Positions 45,134 to 53,746 are shown, numbered from the stretch's first letter. The stretch is 64,000 bases of DNA from Dyadobacter sp. CY312 (GCF_021390535.1 NZ_JAJUXG010000017.1:62001-126000), one strand, 5' to 3'. Translations and numbers: made by a program. The notes: generated by a model not told the origin, from the letters alone.

Positions 45134-48100
45134 ATGTCTTTTTTAAAATACATTTCACTGTTTTACATCCTGTTTTGCATCTTCGCCTGCGGTCCCGACT
45201 TGCCCGAAGATGTAGCGCTAGCATATGCGGAACTTCCTGATAAACTGGATTATAATCAACATGTGAAGCCGGTTTTGTCCGACAAATGTTTTGCATGCCA
45301 TGGACCCGATAAAGCGAAGCAAAAGGCAGGTTTGAGATTAGATGTAGCCGAGGCCGCATTCGCTGCATTGCCTGAGAATAAGGGGAAAGTGGCTATTGAT
45401 CCCGGAAATCTGAAAGGCAGCGAATTCTATCATCGTATCATGTCAGCAGATCCTGAGTATATGATGCCTTCACCGGATTCTCACCTGAGTCTTTCCGCCA
45501 AAGAAAAGGCTATTCTGGTAAAATGGATAGAAAACGGAGCAGAATACAAACCACATTGGGCATTTGTCAAGCCTGAAAAACCGGAAGTTCCTGACATAAA
45601 ACAAAGCGATTGGCCGGTAAATACAATTGATCATTTTGTATTAAATCGGCTGGAAACCGAAAAGTTAAAACCATCCCGGGAAGCTGAAAAAGAACTGCTG
45701 TTACGAAGAGTATCACTTGATTTGACAGGATTGCCACCCACGATCCCGGAAATTGATGCGTTTCTGAATGACAAGTCTGCTAATGCTTATGAGAAACAGG
45801 TGGATCGGCTTTTAAAATCTGTTCATTATGGTGAGAAAATGGCTGTTGACTGGCTGGATCTGGCGCGTTTTGCCGATTCACATGGCTATACAGTTGACCG
45901 GCTCCGTGATATGTCGCCTTACCGGGACTGGGTTATTAAGTCTTTTAATTCCAACCTGCCTTATGACCGATTTTTGCACTGGCAGCTTGCCGGAGACCTG
46001 ATGCCGAAGCCCACGAAGGACATGTTAATTGCGACGGCATTTAATAGAAATCATCAGCAAAACATGGAAGGTGGTGTAGTGGAGGAAGAATTTCAGACAG
46101 AATATGTGGTGGACCGCACCAACACTTTCGGCGATGCCATGCTTGGGTTGTCGGTAGGTTGCGCCAAATGCCATGACCATAAGTATGATCCGGTTTCACA
46201 GAAAAACTATTACGAGCTTTTTAGCTTTTTTAATAATGTAAAAGAAGCCGGGCAAATATCCTGGAACGATGCGATGCCAACACCAACAATGATGTTGCCT
46301 ACTGCCGCTCAGGAAAAAATGCTGAGGTACATCAATGCCAATATTCAGCAACAGGAAAAGGAACTTGAAGGTTTGAAAATGGCAGAAGTCAAGGCGTTTG
46401 AAAACTGGTTATCCCAGGGATTCTATAAAAAGCTTGGGAACGAGAAAATTCCCAGCCAAGGGTTGCAGGCATATTTTGCAATGGATGGATCGCTCAGAAA
46501 TGAAGTTAACAAACGCCAGTCCGGATTGATGAAAAGGGAATCAGGGCAGGCCGGAGATGCACCGGTATTTGTTTCTCATGGAGACAGAAAGGCATTGCAA
46601 ACCAATGGCGATGTGTACCTGGATTTGAATGAAACCGGCGTATTTCGAAAATCAGATCCATTCAGTATTGGAATTTGGGTCAATATTCCAAAAGAACTAC
46701 ATGAAGGTGTGATCCTGCACAAAAGCCAGGCTGAAAGACTTTACAATTTCAGAGGTTACCATTTGTATCTTAAAAATGACAAACTGGAACTGAGCATGGC
46801 GCACACGGCACCGTCCAATGCCATTACGAAATTATCGGAAATGACTGTTCCGAAGGACAAATGGATACAGATCACAATTACTTACGACGGCTCGTCAAGA
46901 GCGGTTGGTTATCGCTTGTTTCTGGATGGAAAGGAATTGAAAATGAAAACAGAAATGGATCAGCTCACCAAGGATATTTTGTTTTCGTCGGGCACACAGC
47001 CAGGTTTGCAGATTGGAGGCTGGTGGCGGGGACTTGGTTTTAAAGATGGTTTGGTAGACGATATCGTGGTATACAATCGGGAGCTTACTCCATTTGAAAC
47101 CGGGATTCTTGCCAAAAATAAAACCTGGAATGCCATCTCGACAAAGGAGAAAACGAGCCTGAATTCGGCCGAATTGAATGTGCTGAAAGCCTATTACACA
47201 GAAGCCGTTTCGCCAGTTGTCAAAATCAAAAAAAATGACTTGCAAAAAGCAAGAACCATGCTTGCTGATTCGGCAGAACACATTCGTGAATTGATGGTGA
47301 TGCAGGAATTGCCCGTGAGGAAGAAAGCGCATATTCTGCTGCGGGGGAATTACGATGCTTTGGGGCCTGAGGTTTTTCCGGGCACTCCGTCATCCATCAT
47401 GCCTTTTCCTGAAAATTTACCTAAAAACAGATATGGTCTTGCGCAATGGCTTACGCATCAGGATAATCCGTTAACGGCGCGGGTAGCTGTTAATCGTTTG
47501 TGGCAGAATTTTTTTGGAACCGGATTGGTGAAAACCACAGAAGATTTTGGTAATCAGGGAGAAATGCCAAGCCATCCTGAATTACTCGACTGGCTTGCTG
47601 TGACCTTCCGGGAGTCGGGTTGGGATGTGAAAAAGATGAACAAATTATTGGTAATGTCTGCAACTTACCGGCAGAGCTCTATTGCTGGAAACGATTTGCG
47701 GGAAAAAGATCCGGAAAACAGGTTGCTTGTACATGGACCTGTAAGCAGGCTGTCGGCAGAAATGATCCGAGACAACGCGCTTATGGCAAGTGGGTTGATA
47801 AACAGGAAAGTGGGAGGGCAAAGTGTGAAACCGTACCAACCGGACGGTTTGTGGGAAATTAATAATACCAGTTATCAGCGTGATTCCGGAGATGCCGTGT
47901 ATAGGAGAAGTTTGTATGTGATTGTGAAACGGTCGGTTCCAAATCCAACACTCTCCACGTTTGATGCAACTTCAAGAAGTTTTTGCGTAGTTCGGAGGCA
48001 GAAAACCAATACACCTTTGCAGGCTCTTGTCACGCTCAACGATCCGACATTTACCGAGGCGGCGAGAGCACTAGGCGTGCAAATGTGTGCAAATAGAGAT

Positions 48101-48352
48101 GTTGGCACGGCTATTCAAACGACTTACCGGAAACTTACGGGCAGAAAGCCTTCTGCAAAAGAAGTTGTGTTATTAACCAAAATGCAACAATCAGAGTACC
48201 GGAAGTTTACCGATTTTCCTGCCAAAGCTCAGGGCTGGATTACGCAGGGACAATATAAGCCAGGCGACAAACATAATCTCGCACTGGTGGCAGCCAATGC
48301 TGTGGTGGCGAGTACGATTTTAAATTCAGATGCAGCGTTAACCAAAAGATAA
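45134..48352 (+). CDS. PSD1/DUF1549/DUF1553 cytochrome-domain protein with LamG insert
   Basis: A large exported protein of 1072 aa (ATG 45134; a TTG just before is not needed). The N-terminus has a lipoprotein-like signal (CIFAC). A planctomycete-type cytochrome C domain follows (CFACH haem motif at about residues 54-58, MMPSPDSHLSLSAKE as distal Met). DUF1549 comes next (VNTIDHFVLNRLE, LLRRVSLDLTGLPP), with a second CxxCH (CAKCHDHKYDP). About residues 440-645 form a LamG/concanavalin-like domain (FSIGIWVNIP, LQIGGWWRGLGFKDGLVDDIVVYNREL). DUF1553 ends the protein (NPLTARVAVNRLWQNFFG, TRRSFCVVRRQKTNTPLQALVTLNDP-like block). It forms an operon with the DUF1501 gene 3 bp downstream. Function is unknown in detail. 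Confidence 0.92.
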   Translation: MSFLKYISLFYILFCIFACGPDLPEDVALAYAELPDKLDYNQHVKPVLSDKCFACHGPDKAKQKAGLRLDVAEAAFAALPENKGKVAIDPGNLKGSEFYHRIMSADPEYMMPSPDSHLSLSAKEKAILVKWIENGAEYKPHWAFVKPEKPEVPDIKQSDWPVNTIDHFVLNRLETEKLKPSREAEKELLLRRVSLDLTGLPPTIPEIDAFLNDKSANAYEKQVDRLLKSVHYGEKMAVDWLDLARFADSHGYTVDRLRDMSPYRDWVIKSFNSNLPYDRFLHWQLAGDLMPKPTKDMLIATAFNRNHQQNMEGGVVEEEFQTEYVVDRTNTFGDAMLGLSVGCAKCHDHKYDPVSQKNYYELFSFFNNVKEAGQISWNDAMPTPTMMLPTAAQEKMLRYINANIQQQEKELEGLKMAEVKAFENWLSQGFYKKLGNEKIPSQGLQAYFAMDGSLRNEVNKRQSGLMKRESGQAGDAPVFVSHGDRKALQTNGDVYLDLNETGVFRKSDPFSIGIWVNIPKELHEGVILHKSQAERLYNFRGYHLYLKNDKLELSMAHTAPSNAITKLSEMTVPKDKWIQITITYDGSSRAVGYRLFLDGKELKMKTEMDQLTKDILFSSGTQPGLQIGGWWRGLGFKDGLVDDIVVYNRELTPFETGILAKNKTWNAISTKEKTSLNSAELNVLKAYYTEAVSPVVKIKKNDLQKARTMLADSAEHIRELMVMQELPVRKKAHILLRGNYDALGPEVFPGTPSSIMPFPENLPKNRYGLAQWLTHQDNPLTARVAVNRLWQNFFGTGLVKTTEDFGNQGEMPSHPELLDWLAVTFRESGWDVKKMNKLLVMSATYRQSSIAGNDLREKDPENRLLVHGPVSRLSAEMIRDNALMASGLINRKVGGQSVKPYQPDGLWEINNTSYQRDSGDAVYRRSLYVIVKRSVPNPTLSTFDATSRSFCVVRRQKTNTPLQALVTLNDPTFTEAARALGVQMCANRDVGTAIQTTYRKLTGRKPSAKEVVLLTKMQQSEYRKFTDFPAKAQGWITQGQYKPGDKHNLALVAANAVVASTILNSDAALTKR

Positions 48353-48355
48353 TTC

Positions 48356-49864
48356 ATGTCAGATCATCACAATGAAGTATTCAGGTTACACAGCCCTGAT
48401 TTTAACACGTTGAATGAAAAGCTGGACCGGCGCAATTTCCTGACGAAAACATCACTGGGGCTGGGAGCACTTGCGATGGGTTCATTGTTTGGATGCAGCA
48501 AAACGCCGGATGCAAAAGGCGCATCTGAGGTAGCGGGGGATGTGCAGCAACAGATCTTGAATTCACTTCCTCATCTTGCACCAAAAGCAAAACGGGTTGT
48601 TTATTTATTCATGAGCGGAGGTCCTTCTCAGTTTGAAACCTTTGACTACAAACCGAAACTGGTTGATCTGGCTGGTCAAAATCTTCCGGATTCCGTAAGG
48701 CAGGGACAAAGATTGACGGGCATGAGCGCCAATCAAAGTGCATTACCCATGGTGCCATCGATCTATAAATTCAATCGCCATGGTAAAAGTGAAACCTGGG
48801 TTTCTGAATTGCTTCCTCACACAGCAAAGGTGGTAGATGAGCTCTGCATCATTAAATCCATTCATTCGGAAGCCATCAATCATGATCCGGCTATAACCTT
48901 TTTTCAAACAGGAAATCAGCTTCCCGGAAGGCCTTCGATAGGTTCCTGGATTAGTTATGGACTGGGATCGTCGAATCAGAATCTGCCCACTTTCATTGTA
49001 CTGGTCTCCAAAAATGGCTCACGTGATCAGCCGTTGTATGCACGTCTCTGGGGAAATGGCTTTCTACCTTCGCGGCATCAGGGAGTTCAGTTTGGTTCGG
49101 GTAAGGATCCGGTTCTCTTTTTGAACAACCCGGAAGGTTACGATGGAACAGACAGGAAAGAAATGCTGAATTATTTATCGGAACTGAACCGCTTGCAAAA
49201 CGGAACCTATGGTGACCCGGAAGTTGAAGCCCGCATAGCACAATACGAAATGGCTTACCGAATGCAAACTTCCGTACCCGAAGTGATGGATACCAGTGAC
49301 GAACCCGATGAGGTTTTTGACCTCTATGGTCCCGACAGCCGTGATGCGGGAACGTATGCAGCCAATTGTCTGCTTGCCCGTAAACTTCTGGAAAAGGATG
49401 TGAAATTTGTTCAGTTGTATCACCAGGGTTGGGACAATCATGGAGGTTTGCCTAAAGGAATTGCGCACCAATGTAAAAACACCGATCAGGCGACTGCTGC
49501 TTTGATCATGGATCTTAAAAGACGTGGTTTGCTGGACGATACGCTTGTTGTTTGGGGAGGAGAATTTGGTCGCACGGTATACTCACAGGGGAAACTCACC
49601 GCCGACGATTATGGGCGGGATCATCATCCGAGATGTTTTACCATGTGGATGGCGGGAGCAGGCGTGAAGCCGGGAATGAGCTTCGGGGAAACCGATGATT
49701 TTAGTTATAATATTGTTAAAGATCCTGTCCATGTCCACGATTTTCAGGCAACGCTGATGCACCTCATGGGGGTTGACCACGAAAAACTTACATATAAATT
49801 TCAGGGAAGGCGTTTCAGACTTACCGATGTGCATGGTAAAGTAGTGAAAAGCATTCTTTCTTAA
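48356..49864 (+). CDS. DUF1501 protein with Tat signal
   Basis: A 502-aa protein of the DUF1501 family, which has a sulfatase/alkaline-phosphatase-like fold. A twin-arginine signal (LDRRNFLTKTSLGLGALAMG) predicts folded export. Family blocks are RVVYLFMSGGPSQFETFDYKPKL, SIHSEAINHDPAITFFQTG, GRPSIGSWISYGLG, LYHQGWDNHGGL, VVWGGEFGRT and DHHPRCFTMWMAGAGVKPG. It nearly always pairs with PSD1/DUF1549 proteins, as here with a 3-bp gap, so the two probably act as one exported complex on the same substrate. The reaction has not been established for the family to my knowledge. Confidence 0.93.
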   Translation: MSDHHNEVFRLHSPDFNTLNEKLDRRNFLTKTSLGLGALAMGSLFGCSKTPDAKGASEVAGDVQQQILNSLPHLAPKAKRVVYLFMSGGPSQFETFDYKPKLVDLAGQNLPDSVRQGQRLTGMSANQSALPMVPSIYKFNRHGKSETWVSELLPHTAKVVDELCIIKSIHSEAINHDPAITFFQTGNQLPGRPSIGSWISYGLGSSNQNLPTFIVLVSKNGSRDQPLYARLWGNGFLPSRHQGVQFGSGKDPVLFLNNPEGYDGTDRKEMLNYLSELNRLQNGTYGDPEVEARIAQYEMAYRMQTSVPEVMDTSDEPDEVFDLYGPDSRDAGTYAANCLLARKLLEKDVKFVQLYHQGWDNHGGLPKGIAHQCKNTDQATAALIMDLKRRGLLDDTLVVWGGEFGRTVYSQGKLTADDYGRDHHPRCFTMWMAGAGVKPGMSFGETDDFSYNIVKDPVHVHDFQATLMHLMGVDHEKLTYKFQGRRFRLTDVHGKVVKSILS

Positions 49865-49941
49865 ATCAGGTTTAGTTTTTTAATTGAGATGAAAATGATG
49901 CTAATTGAACAAGGGTTTTAAAAACACATTGGATTCATAAA

Positions 49942-50127
49942 ATGGAAAAACATGAAATGCCTGAAAATGGCGCGGTGGTAAGATTCAGACGAAGTGATGG
50001 AGCTGAGTGGGTGGATGGAGAGTTTGATGAGGAAAATCAACTTTTTATTGAAATATACTCGGCAGAGCCCATCACACACCACCGCCAGGATATAGTGGAA
50101 TGGGAATACCTTGACGGAATGAATTAA
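49942..50127 (+). CDS. Small acidic protein of unknown function (61 aa)
   Basis: A 61-aa protein: MEKHEMPENGAVVRFRRSDGAEWVDGEFDEENQLFI and a C-terminal half ending EWEYLDGMN. It reads as a small beta-barrel (SH3- or Tudor-like) with alternating hydrophobic and charged residues, and composition is coding-like. I do not recognise a family. It lies 77 bp after DUF1501 and 95 bp before the repair island. The preceding GGGTTTTA (49913-49920) resembles part of the Ada motif but without GCAAG or a -7 box at the right distance. Confidence 0.6.
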   Translation: MEKHEMPENGAVVRFRRSDGAEWVDGEFDEENQLFIEIYSAEPITHHRQDIVEWEYLDGMN

Positions 50128-50150
50128 TGTTAAACCATGATGCTGTTTTA

Positions 50151-50193
50151 GCAAGAATCGGGTTTTAGAATTGGCTCTATACCGATATGTTTG
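50151..50193 (+). promoter_or_regulatory. Candidate Ada operator/promoter, copy 1
   Basis: GCAAGAATCGGGTTTTA (50151-50167) is followed after 18 bp by TATGTTTG (50186-50193), a TAnnTTTG -7 box. The same 17 bp with the same spacing occur before the AraC-HTH/methyltransferase gene. TTTTA sits where the -33 element is expected. It drives the Ada-Zn and alkB genes. Confidence 0.7.
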
Positions 50194-50222
50194 CCCAAAA
50201 TTCTTAAATCAATCATTACATT

Positions 50223-50492
50223 ATGATTCGTCATCTGGAATTGGATAGTGATCCCATAGAAAGACAGCGAAGACTTCAAGGGTTAATCAGAAGAGGTGAG
50301 GTTTGTTTGGGTGGTTATGCCAGAGGCAAAATATATGGTTTACTTTCCTGCTCCGCCGGTAAAAGGATGAAGATTGAAAACCGGGTTTTCTTCAAAAATG
50401 AGGACGAGGCTATTCAATTCGGATACCGACCTTGCGGACGATGTTTACCGGAAAAGTATAGATTGTGGAAGTTGAAAACGCATGGAAATTAA
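50223..50492 (+). CDS. Ada metal-binding-domain protein (stand-alone)
   Basis: An 89-aa protein matching the N-terminal zinc domain of Ada: GLLSCSAGKRMKIENRVFF, DEAIQFGYRPCGRC. In E. coli Ada four cysteines bind zinc and one takes methyl groups from DNA phosphotriesters. Here the CxxxC pair is not kept as such. The available cysteines are in EVCLGG, LLSCSAG and RPCGRC, so the fourth ligand may be the one in EVCLGG. It overlaps alkB by 11 bp and is preceded by a candidate Ada operator. It may supply the methyl-sensing part missing from the separate HTH/methyltransferase protein. Confidence 0.85.
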   Translation: MIRHLELDSDPIERQRRLQGLIRRGEVCLGGYARGKIYGLLSCSAGKRMKIENRVFFKNEDEAIQFGYRPCGRCLPEKYRLWKLKTHGN

Positions 50493-51093
50493 CAGCAATA
50501 TCAAATATTCTCCCGGGAATAATCTACTTCCCGTAGATGGAGAAGCATATTTTTATCCCAATGAGTTTTCCGCTACTGAACGTCACGAGCTATTTTTTGG
50601 CTTACAGACCAAGGTTGAGTGGAGGCAGGAACCAATCAAAATTATGGGTCGGGAAATCATGCAGCCGCGACTTACGGCCTGGCACGGAGATGCAGGGAAA
50701 TCTTACCGTTATTCCGGTATTACAATGGATCCCGCTCCCTGGACTCCGGAACTACTAATTATCAGGGAGAGAATACAAGAAGTTTCCGGACAAACGTTCA
50801 ATAGTGTGCTGCTCAATTTTTATAGAAACGGTCAGGATAGTATGGGTTGGCATCGCGACAATGAAAAATCGCTTGGCGCCGATCCGGTTATAGGATCCGT
50901 AAGTTTTGGCACTTCAAGAACTTTCCAGTTCAAACACCGGGAACAACCCGAACTTCAGGAAAGTATCTCACTGACCGATGGAAGTTTTCTTTTGATGAAA
51001 GGCTCCACACAGCATCATTGGTATCACCGCATTCCAAAAGAAACAAAAGTCTCAGGAGGTAGAATCAATCTGACTTTCAGAACTATAATCTGA
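50482..51093 (+). CDS. alkB: AlkB-like 2-oxoglutarate/Fe(II) DNA dealkylase
   Basis: Oxidatively removes methyl groups such as 1-methyladenine and 3-methylcytosine from nucleic acids. The 203-aa protein has the iron facial triad His124-x-Asp126 (NFYRNGQDSMGWHRDNE) and His182 (HHWYHRIPK), and the 2-oxoglutarate arginines in RINLTFR (Arg194, Arg200). The N-terminal nucleotide-recognition lid is present (PRLTAWHGD, YRYSGI). Length is normal for the ALKBH2/3-like group. The ATG lies inside the previous gene (11-bp overlap), so translation is coupled. Part of the alkylation-repair island. Confidence 0.94.
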   Translation: MEINSNIKYSPGNNLLPVDGEAYFYPNEFSATERHELFFGLQTKVEWRQEPIKIMGREIMQPRLTAWHGDAGKSYRYSGITMDPAPWTPELLIIRERIQEVSGQTFNSVLLNFYRNGQDSMGWHRDNEKSLGADPVIGSVSFGTSRTFQFKHREQPELQESISLTDGSFLLMKGSTQHHWYHRIPKETKVSGGRINLTFRTII

Positions 51094-51137
51094 TTTGAAT
51101 CTGTTTTGAAATTTAGAAATTCAATAGGCACAACTGA

Positions 51138-51180
51138 GCAAGAATCGGGTTTTAAGTCGCTGTTGCAGACAATACCTTTG
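51138..51180 (+). promoter_or_regulatory. Candidate Ada operator/promoter, copy 2
   Basis: GCAAGAATCGGGTTTTA (51138-51154) is identical to copy 1 and again lies 18 bp before a -7 box, here TACCTTTG (51173-51180). The flanks differ, so the shared 17 bp are not a simple duplication. It precedes the regulator gene by 65 bp, which implies autoregulation. Confidence 0.72.
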
Positions 51181-51202
51181 TAAGGTAATAATATCAATCA
51201 TA

Positions 51203-52054
51203 ATGGAAACACAACAGGAAATTGATTACAACAGAATTGCCGAAGCAATAGCTTTTCTAAAATCCAACTTTAAGAATCAGCCCAGTCTGGAAGAAGCTGC
51301 TGATCACGTTCATTTGAGCCAGTTTCATTTTCAACGCATGTTTCAGGATTGGGCAGGTGTTACGCCCAAGCAGTTTTTGCAATACTTAAGTGTTGAACAT
51401 GCTCGTTACATTCTAAAAAATACCGAGGCGACACTTTCAGAAACGGCGGAAGAAACGGGCTTATCGGGTACTGGTCGCCTTCATGATCTGTTCGTAAAAG
51501 TGGAAGGAATGACACCCGGAGAATACAAAAATGGCGGAGCGTCACTGAGCATCAATTACAGTTTTGCCGAAAGCCCTTTTGGCAACATTCTTGTGGCTTC
51601 AACCTCAAAGGGAATTTGTTACATGGCCTTCGTAAATGAGAGCCAAACCGAGGCCCTTCAAGCTTTGCAAAACCAATTTCCGAATGCACATTACACGCAA
51701 TTGGTAGACGGTATTCAGCAAAACGGACTCTTTATTTTTAATCAGGATTGGAGTAAACTGAGCCAGATTAAACTGCACCTTAAAGGAACACCGTTTCAAC
51801 TGCGGGTTTGGGAAACACTTTTGCGTGTTCCTGTTGGCGGGCTCACTACCTACGCTTCGCTTGCGCAACAAGCCGGACATACGGGAGCTTCCCGTGCGGT
51901 TGGTACCGCAGTGGGTTCCAATCCCGTTGCATTTCTAATCCCATGCCATCGTGTGATCAAGTCTACCGGTGAAACAGGGCAATACCATTGGGGCGCTACA
52001 CGAAAAAGTGCTATCATCGGCTGGGAATCTGGATTGTTGCAAAACGCTGTTTAA
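51203..52054 (+). CDS. ada: AraC-type HTH fused to O6-methylguanine-DNA methyltransferase (Ada without zinc domain)
   Basis: A 283-aa protein. Residues about 10-108 are an AraC helix-turn-helix pair (SLEEAADHVHLSQFHFQRMFQDWAGVTPKQFLQYL, LSETAEETGLSGTGRLHDLFVKVEGMTPGEYK). Residues about 115-280 are the suicide methyltransferase with PCHRV (Cys248), GTPFQLRVWETLLRVPVGGLTTY and the Asn-containing GSNPVAFLIPCHR. It repairs O6-methylguanine and should activate the adaptive-response genes. Unlike E. coli Ada it has no N-terminal phosphotriester-sensing zinc domain; that domain is a separate gene at 50223. It is followed after 18 bp by the second dioxygenase gene. Confidence 0.93.
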   Translation: METQQEIDYNRIAEAIAFLKSNFKNQPSLEEAADHVHLSQFHFQRMFQDWAGVTPKQFLQYLSVEHARYILKNTEATLSETAEETGLSGTGRLHDLFVKVEGMTPGEYKNGGASLSINYSFAESPFGNILVASTSKGICYMAFVNESQTEALQALQNQFPNAHYTQLVDGIQQNGLFIFNQDWSKLSQIKLHLKGTPFQLRVWETLLRVPVGGLTTYASLAQQAGHTGASRAVGTAVGSNPVAFLIPCHRVIKSTGETGQYHWGATRKSAIIGWESGLLQNAV

Positions 52055-52072
52055 CCCGATAAACCCTAAGCA

Positions 52073-52786
52073 ATGAACAGTATAAATGAAAAGCTGGATG
52101 CACAAAACTGGCCCGAAATAAGGAGGCAGCTTCATGCAAATGGTTATGCCGTGGTCAAAAACATCCTGAAACCGGAGGTCTGCAAGGAATTAATAAGCGA
52201 CTATGACGTCACCGGCAAGTATAGAAAAACAATTAGTATGGAACGCTATCGTTTCGGGCTTGGCGAATACAAATACTTCCGTTATCCTTTGCCTGATCAG
52301 ATCACCAAAATAAGAGAAACGGTTTATGCTCATATTGCACCGGTTGCAAACAGGTGGATGGAGGAGCTGAGGATAGAAAAAACTTTTCCTGAAACGCATT
52401 CAGACATGATCGCGCTTTGTGCTAAAAATGAACAAACCAAACCGACTGTGTTGATCCTTAAATATGGCAAAGGAGGGTTCAATACTTTACATCAGGATTT
52501 ATATGGAGATGTGTTTTTTCCGATGCAGGTAGTACTGTTTTTGAACGAGCCTGGAAAGGATTATACAGGTGGTGAGTTTGTGCTTACCGAACAAATTCCC
52601 CGTGCGCAATCCAAAGCCAATGTGCTTATGCCGGGCGTTGGAGATATGCTCATTTTTACAACCAATTTTCGACCTGTCAAGGGATCCAGAGGTTTTTACA
52701 GGGTAAATATGAAACATGGAGTAAGTCCGGTGCATGCTGGTGAGCGCCATACATTAGACATTATTTTTCACGATGCCCTGAGCTGA
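52073..52786 (+). CDS. 2OG-Fe(II) oxygenase of the alkylation-repair operon
   Basis: A 237-aa cupin-fold dioxygenase of the prolyl-hydroxylase-like group. The metal site is HQD (LHQDLYGDVFFPMQVVLFLNEP) plus a distal His in the KHGVSPVHAGERHTLDIIFH stretch, whose Arg should hold 2-oxoglutarate. GGEFVLTEQ and GDMLIFTT are typical. It is co-transcribed with the Ada-like gene (18-bp gap) and overlaps the 3' end of convergent alkA by 26 bp. This linkage suggests a DNA or nucleotide dealkylation role, but direct repair activity is inference; its sequence is not AlkB-like. Confidence 0.86.
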   Translation: MNSINEKLDAQNWPEIRRQLHANGYAVVKNILKPEVCKELISDYDVTGKYRKTISMERYRFGLGEYKYFRYPLPDQITKIRETVYAHIAPVANRWMEELRIEKTFPETHSDMIALCAKNEQTKPTVLILKYGKGGFNTLHQDLYGDVFFPMQVVLFLNEPGKDYTGGEFVLTEQIPRAQSKANVLMPGVGDMLIFTTNFRPVKGSRGFYRVNMKHGVSPVHAGERHTLDIIFHDALS

Positions 52787-53699
52787 TCTCTTTTTCCGAG
52801 ACAGTAGGTGCGAGGCTGCGCCAGAGGTAAAAAACCAGGTAGTTTTCCCAGCCTTTGAAGGCACTGAAAAAATTCACAATAAGCATATTATCAGTCTTTT
52901 GTTCAATAATATTATGTCGAATGAGCGCATTGAGTAATCCTGCGTCTCCATGCGGGATGCTTGATGGCTCTTTGAGCGATTTCATGAGCGCATAATTGGC
53001 CGTCCAGATACCAATTCCCCGAACAGCTGTGAGCGCCTTCTGCCGTGCCTCCAAGTCAGGAAGACTTTGAAGATATGCCTTACTCATTTCTCCTCCTTCA
53101 AAAATCTTCGCCAGTCCAATCACATATTCAGCCTTTTTTTGCGAAAACTGCAATTCTCTCAGGTCCATAACCGTGGCATTAGCGAGGGCCTTATAGGAAG
53201 GAAAGATGTGGTAATCTTTTCCATCGTAACTTACTGCCTTTCCGTATTTGTCAACAAGCCGTCTTTTTAGTTTGTAAGCAAAGGTGAGATTAATTTGCTG
53301 TCCGATGATGCTCCATGTCAGTGCCTCAAAAAGATCGGGTATTCCTATCAGTCTCAAACCGGCATAACGGCTGGTCATGTAAGATAGTTTTGGTTCGTTT
53401 TGAAGCAGTTCGTAAAACGGTTTCAGGTCATGTGTTGGTTCAAGCCAATCCTTCACGAATTGTATAATGCCATGCTCTGCCAGTGCGTCAATTGCTCCGC
53501 TCAGTATTTTTATCTGTAACAGATGTCCTTCATGTCTGATCTCAAAAAGGAATGGCTCGTTGCTAATGAGGAGTGCTTTTCGGATGAAGTCGGTGCCTGT
53601 TACATGCATACAGTCATCAAAATTTCTGTTTAAAAACCAGAGACACTCATCAAAACTGAAATCATCTGCGGTGGAAATACTAAGTACAGGTCTGTTCAT
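52761..53699 (-). CDS. alkA: DNA-3-methyladenine glycosylase II (AlkA-like)
   Basis: A base-excision glycosylase of 312 aa that removes alkylated purines. The N-terminal domain (1-115) is the AlkA-type accessory fold. The HhH-GPD core includes FEALTWSIIGQQINLTFAYKLKRRLVDKYG, the hairpin LTAVRGIGIWTANYALMKSL and the catalytic Asp in IPHGDAGLL. No C-terminal Fe-S cysteines are present, as expected for AlkA. It converges on the 2OG oxygenase gene and overlaps it by 26 bp. A 13/17 match to the Ada motif lies just upstream of its start, which ties it to the same regulon. Confidence 0.94.
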   Translation of the reverse strand: MNRPVLSISTADDFSFDECLWFLNRNFDDCMHVTGTDFIRKALLISNEPFLFEIRHEGHLLQIKILSGAIDALAEHGIIQFVKDWLEPTHDLKPFYELLQNEPKLSYMTSRYAGLRLIGIPDLFEALTWSIIGQQINLTFAYKLKRRLVDKYGKAVSYDGKDYHIFPSYKALANATVMDLRELQFSQKKAEYVIGLAKIFEGGEMSKAYLQSLPDLEARQKALTAVRGIGIWTANYALMKSLKEPSSIPHGDAGLLNALIRHNIIEQKTDNMLIVNFFSAFKGWENYLVFYLWRSLAPTVSEKEISSGHREK

Positions 53700-53729
53700 T
53701 ATATAAAATTCTAGGTTTTTCTTGTGTTA

Positions 53730-53746
53730 TCCAACCCGTATCTTGC
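53730..53746 (-). promoter_or_regulatory. Candidate Ada operator, copy 3 (alkA)
   Basis: On the minus strand the bases read GCAAGATACGGGTTGGA, matching copies 1 and 2 at 13 of 17 positions, with GCAAGA and CGGGTT kept. The expected -7 position holds TAGAATTTTA, a weak box. The leader before alkA would be very short. Confidence 0.5.

Noticed and set aside
49913..49920. GGGTTTTA before the 61-aa gene as a fourth Ada site
   Set aside because: Only the right half of the motif is present, GCAAGAATC is missing, and no -7 box lies 18 bp downstream.
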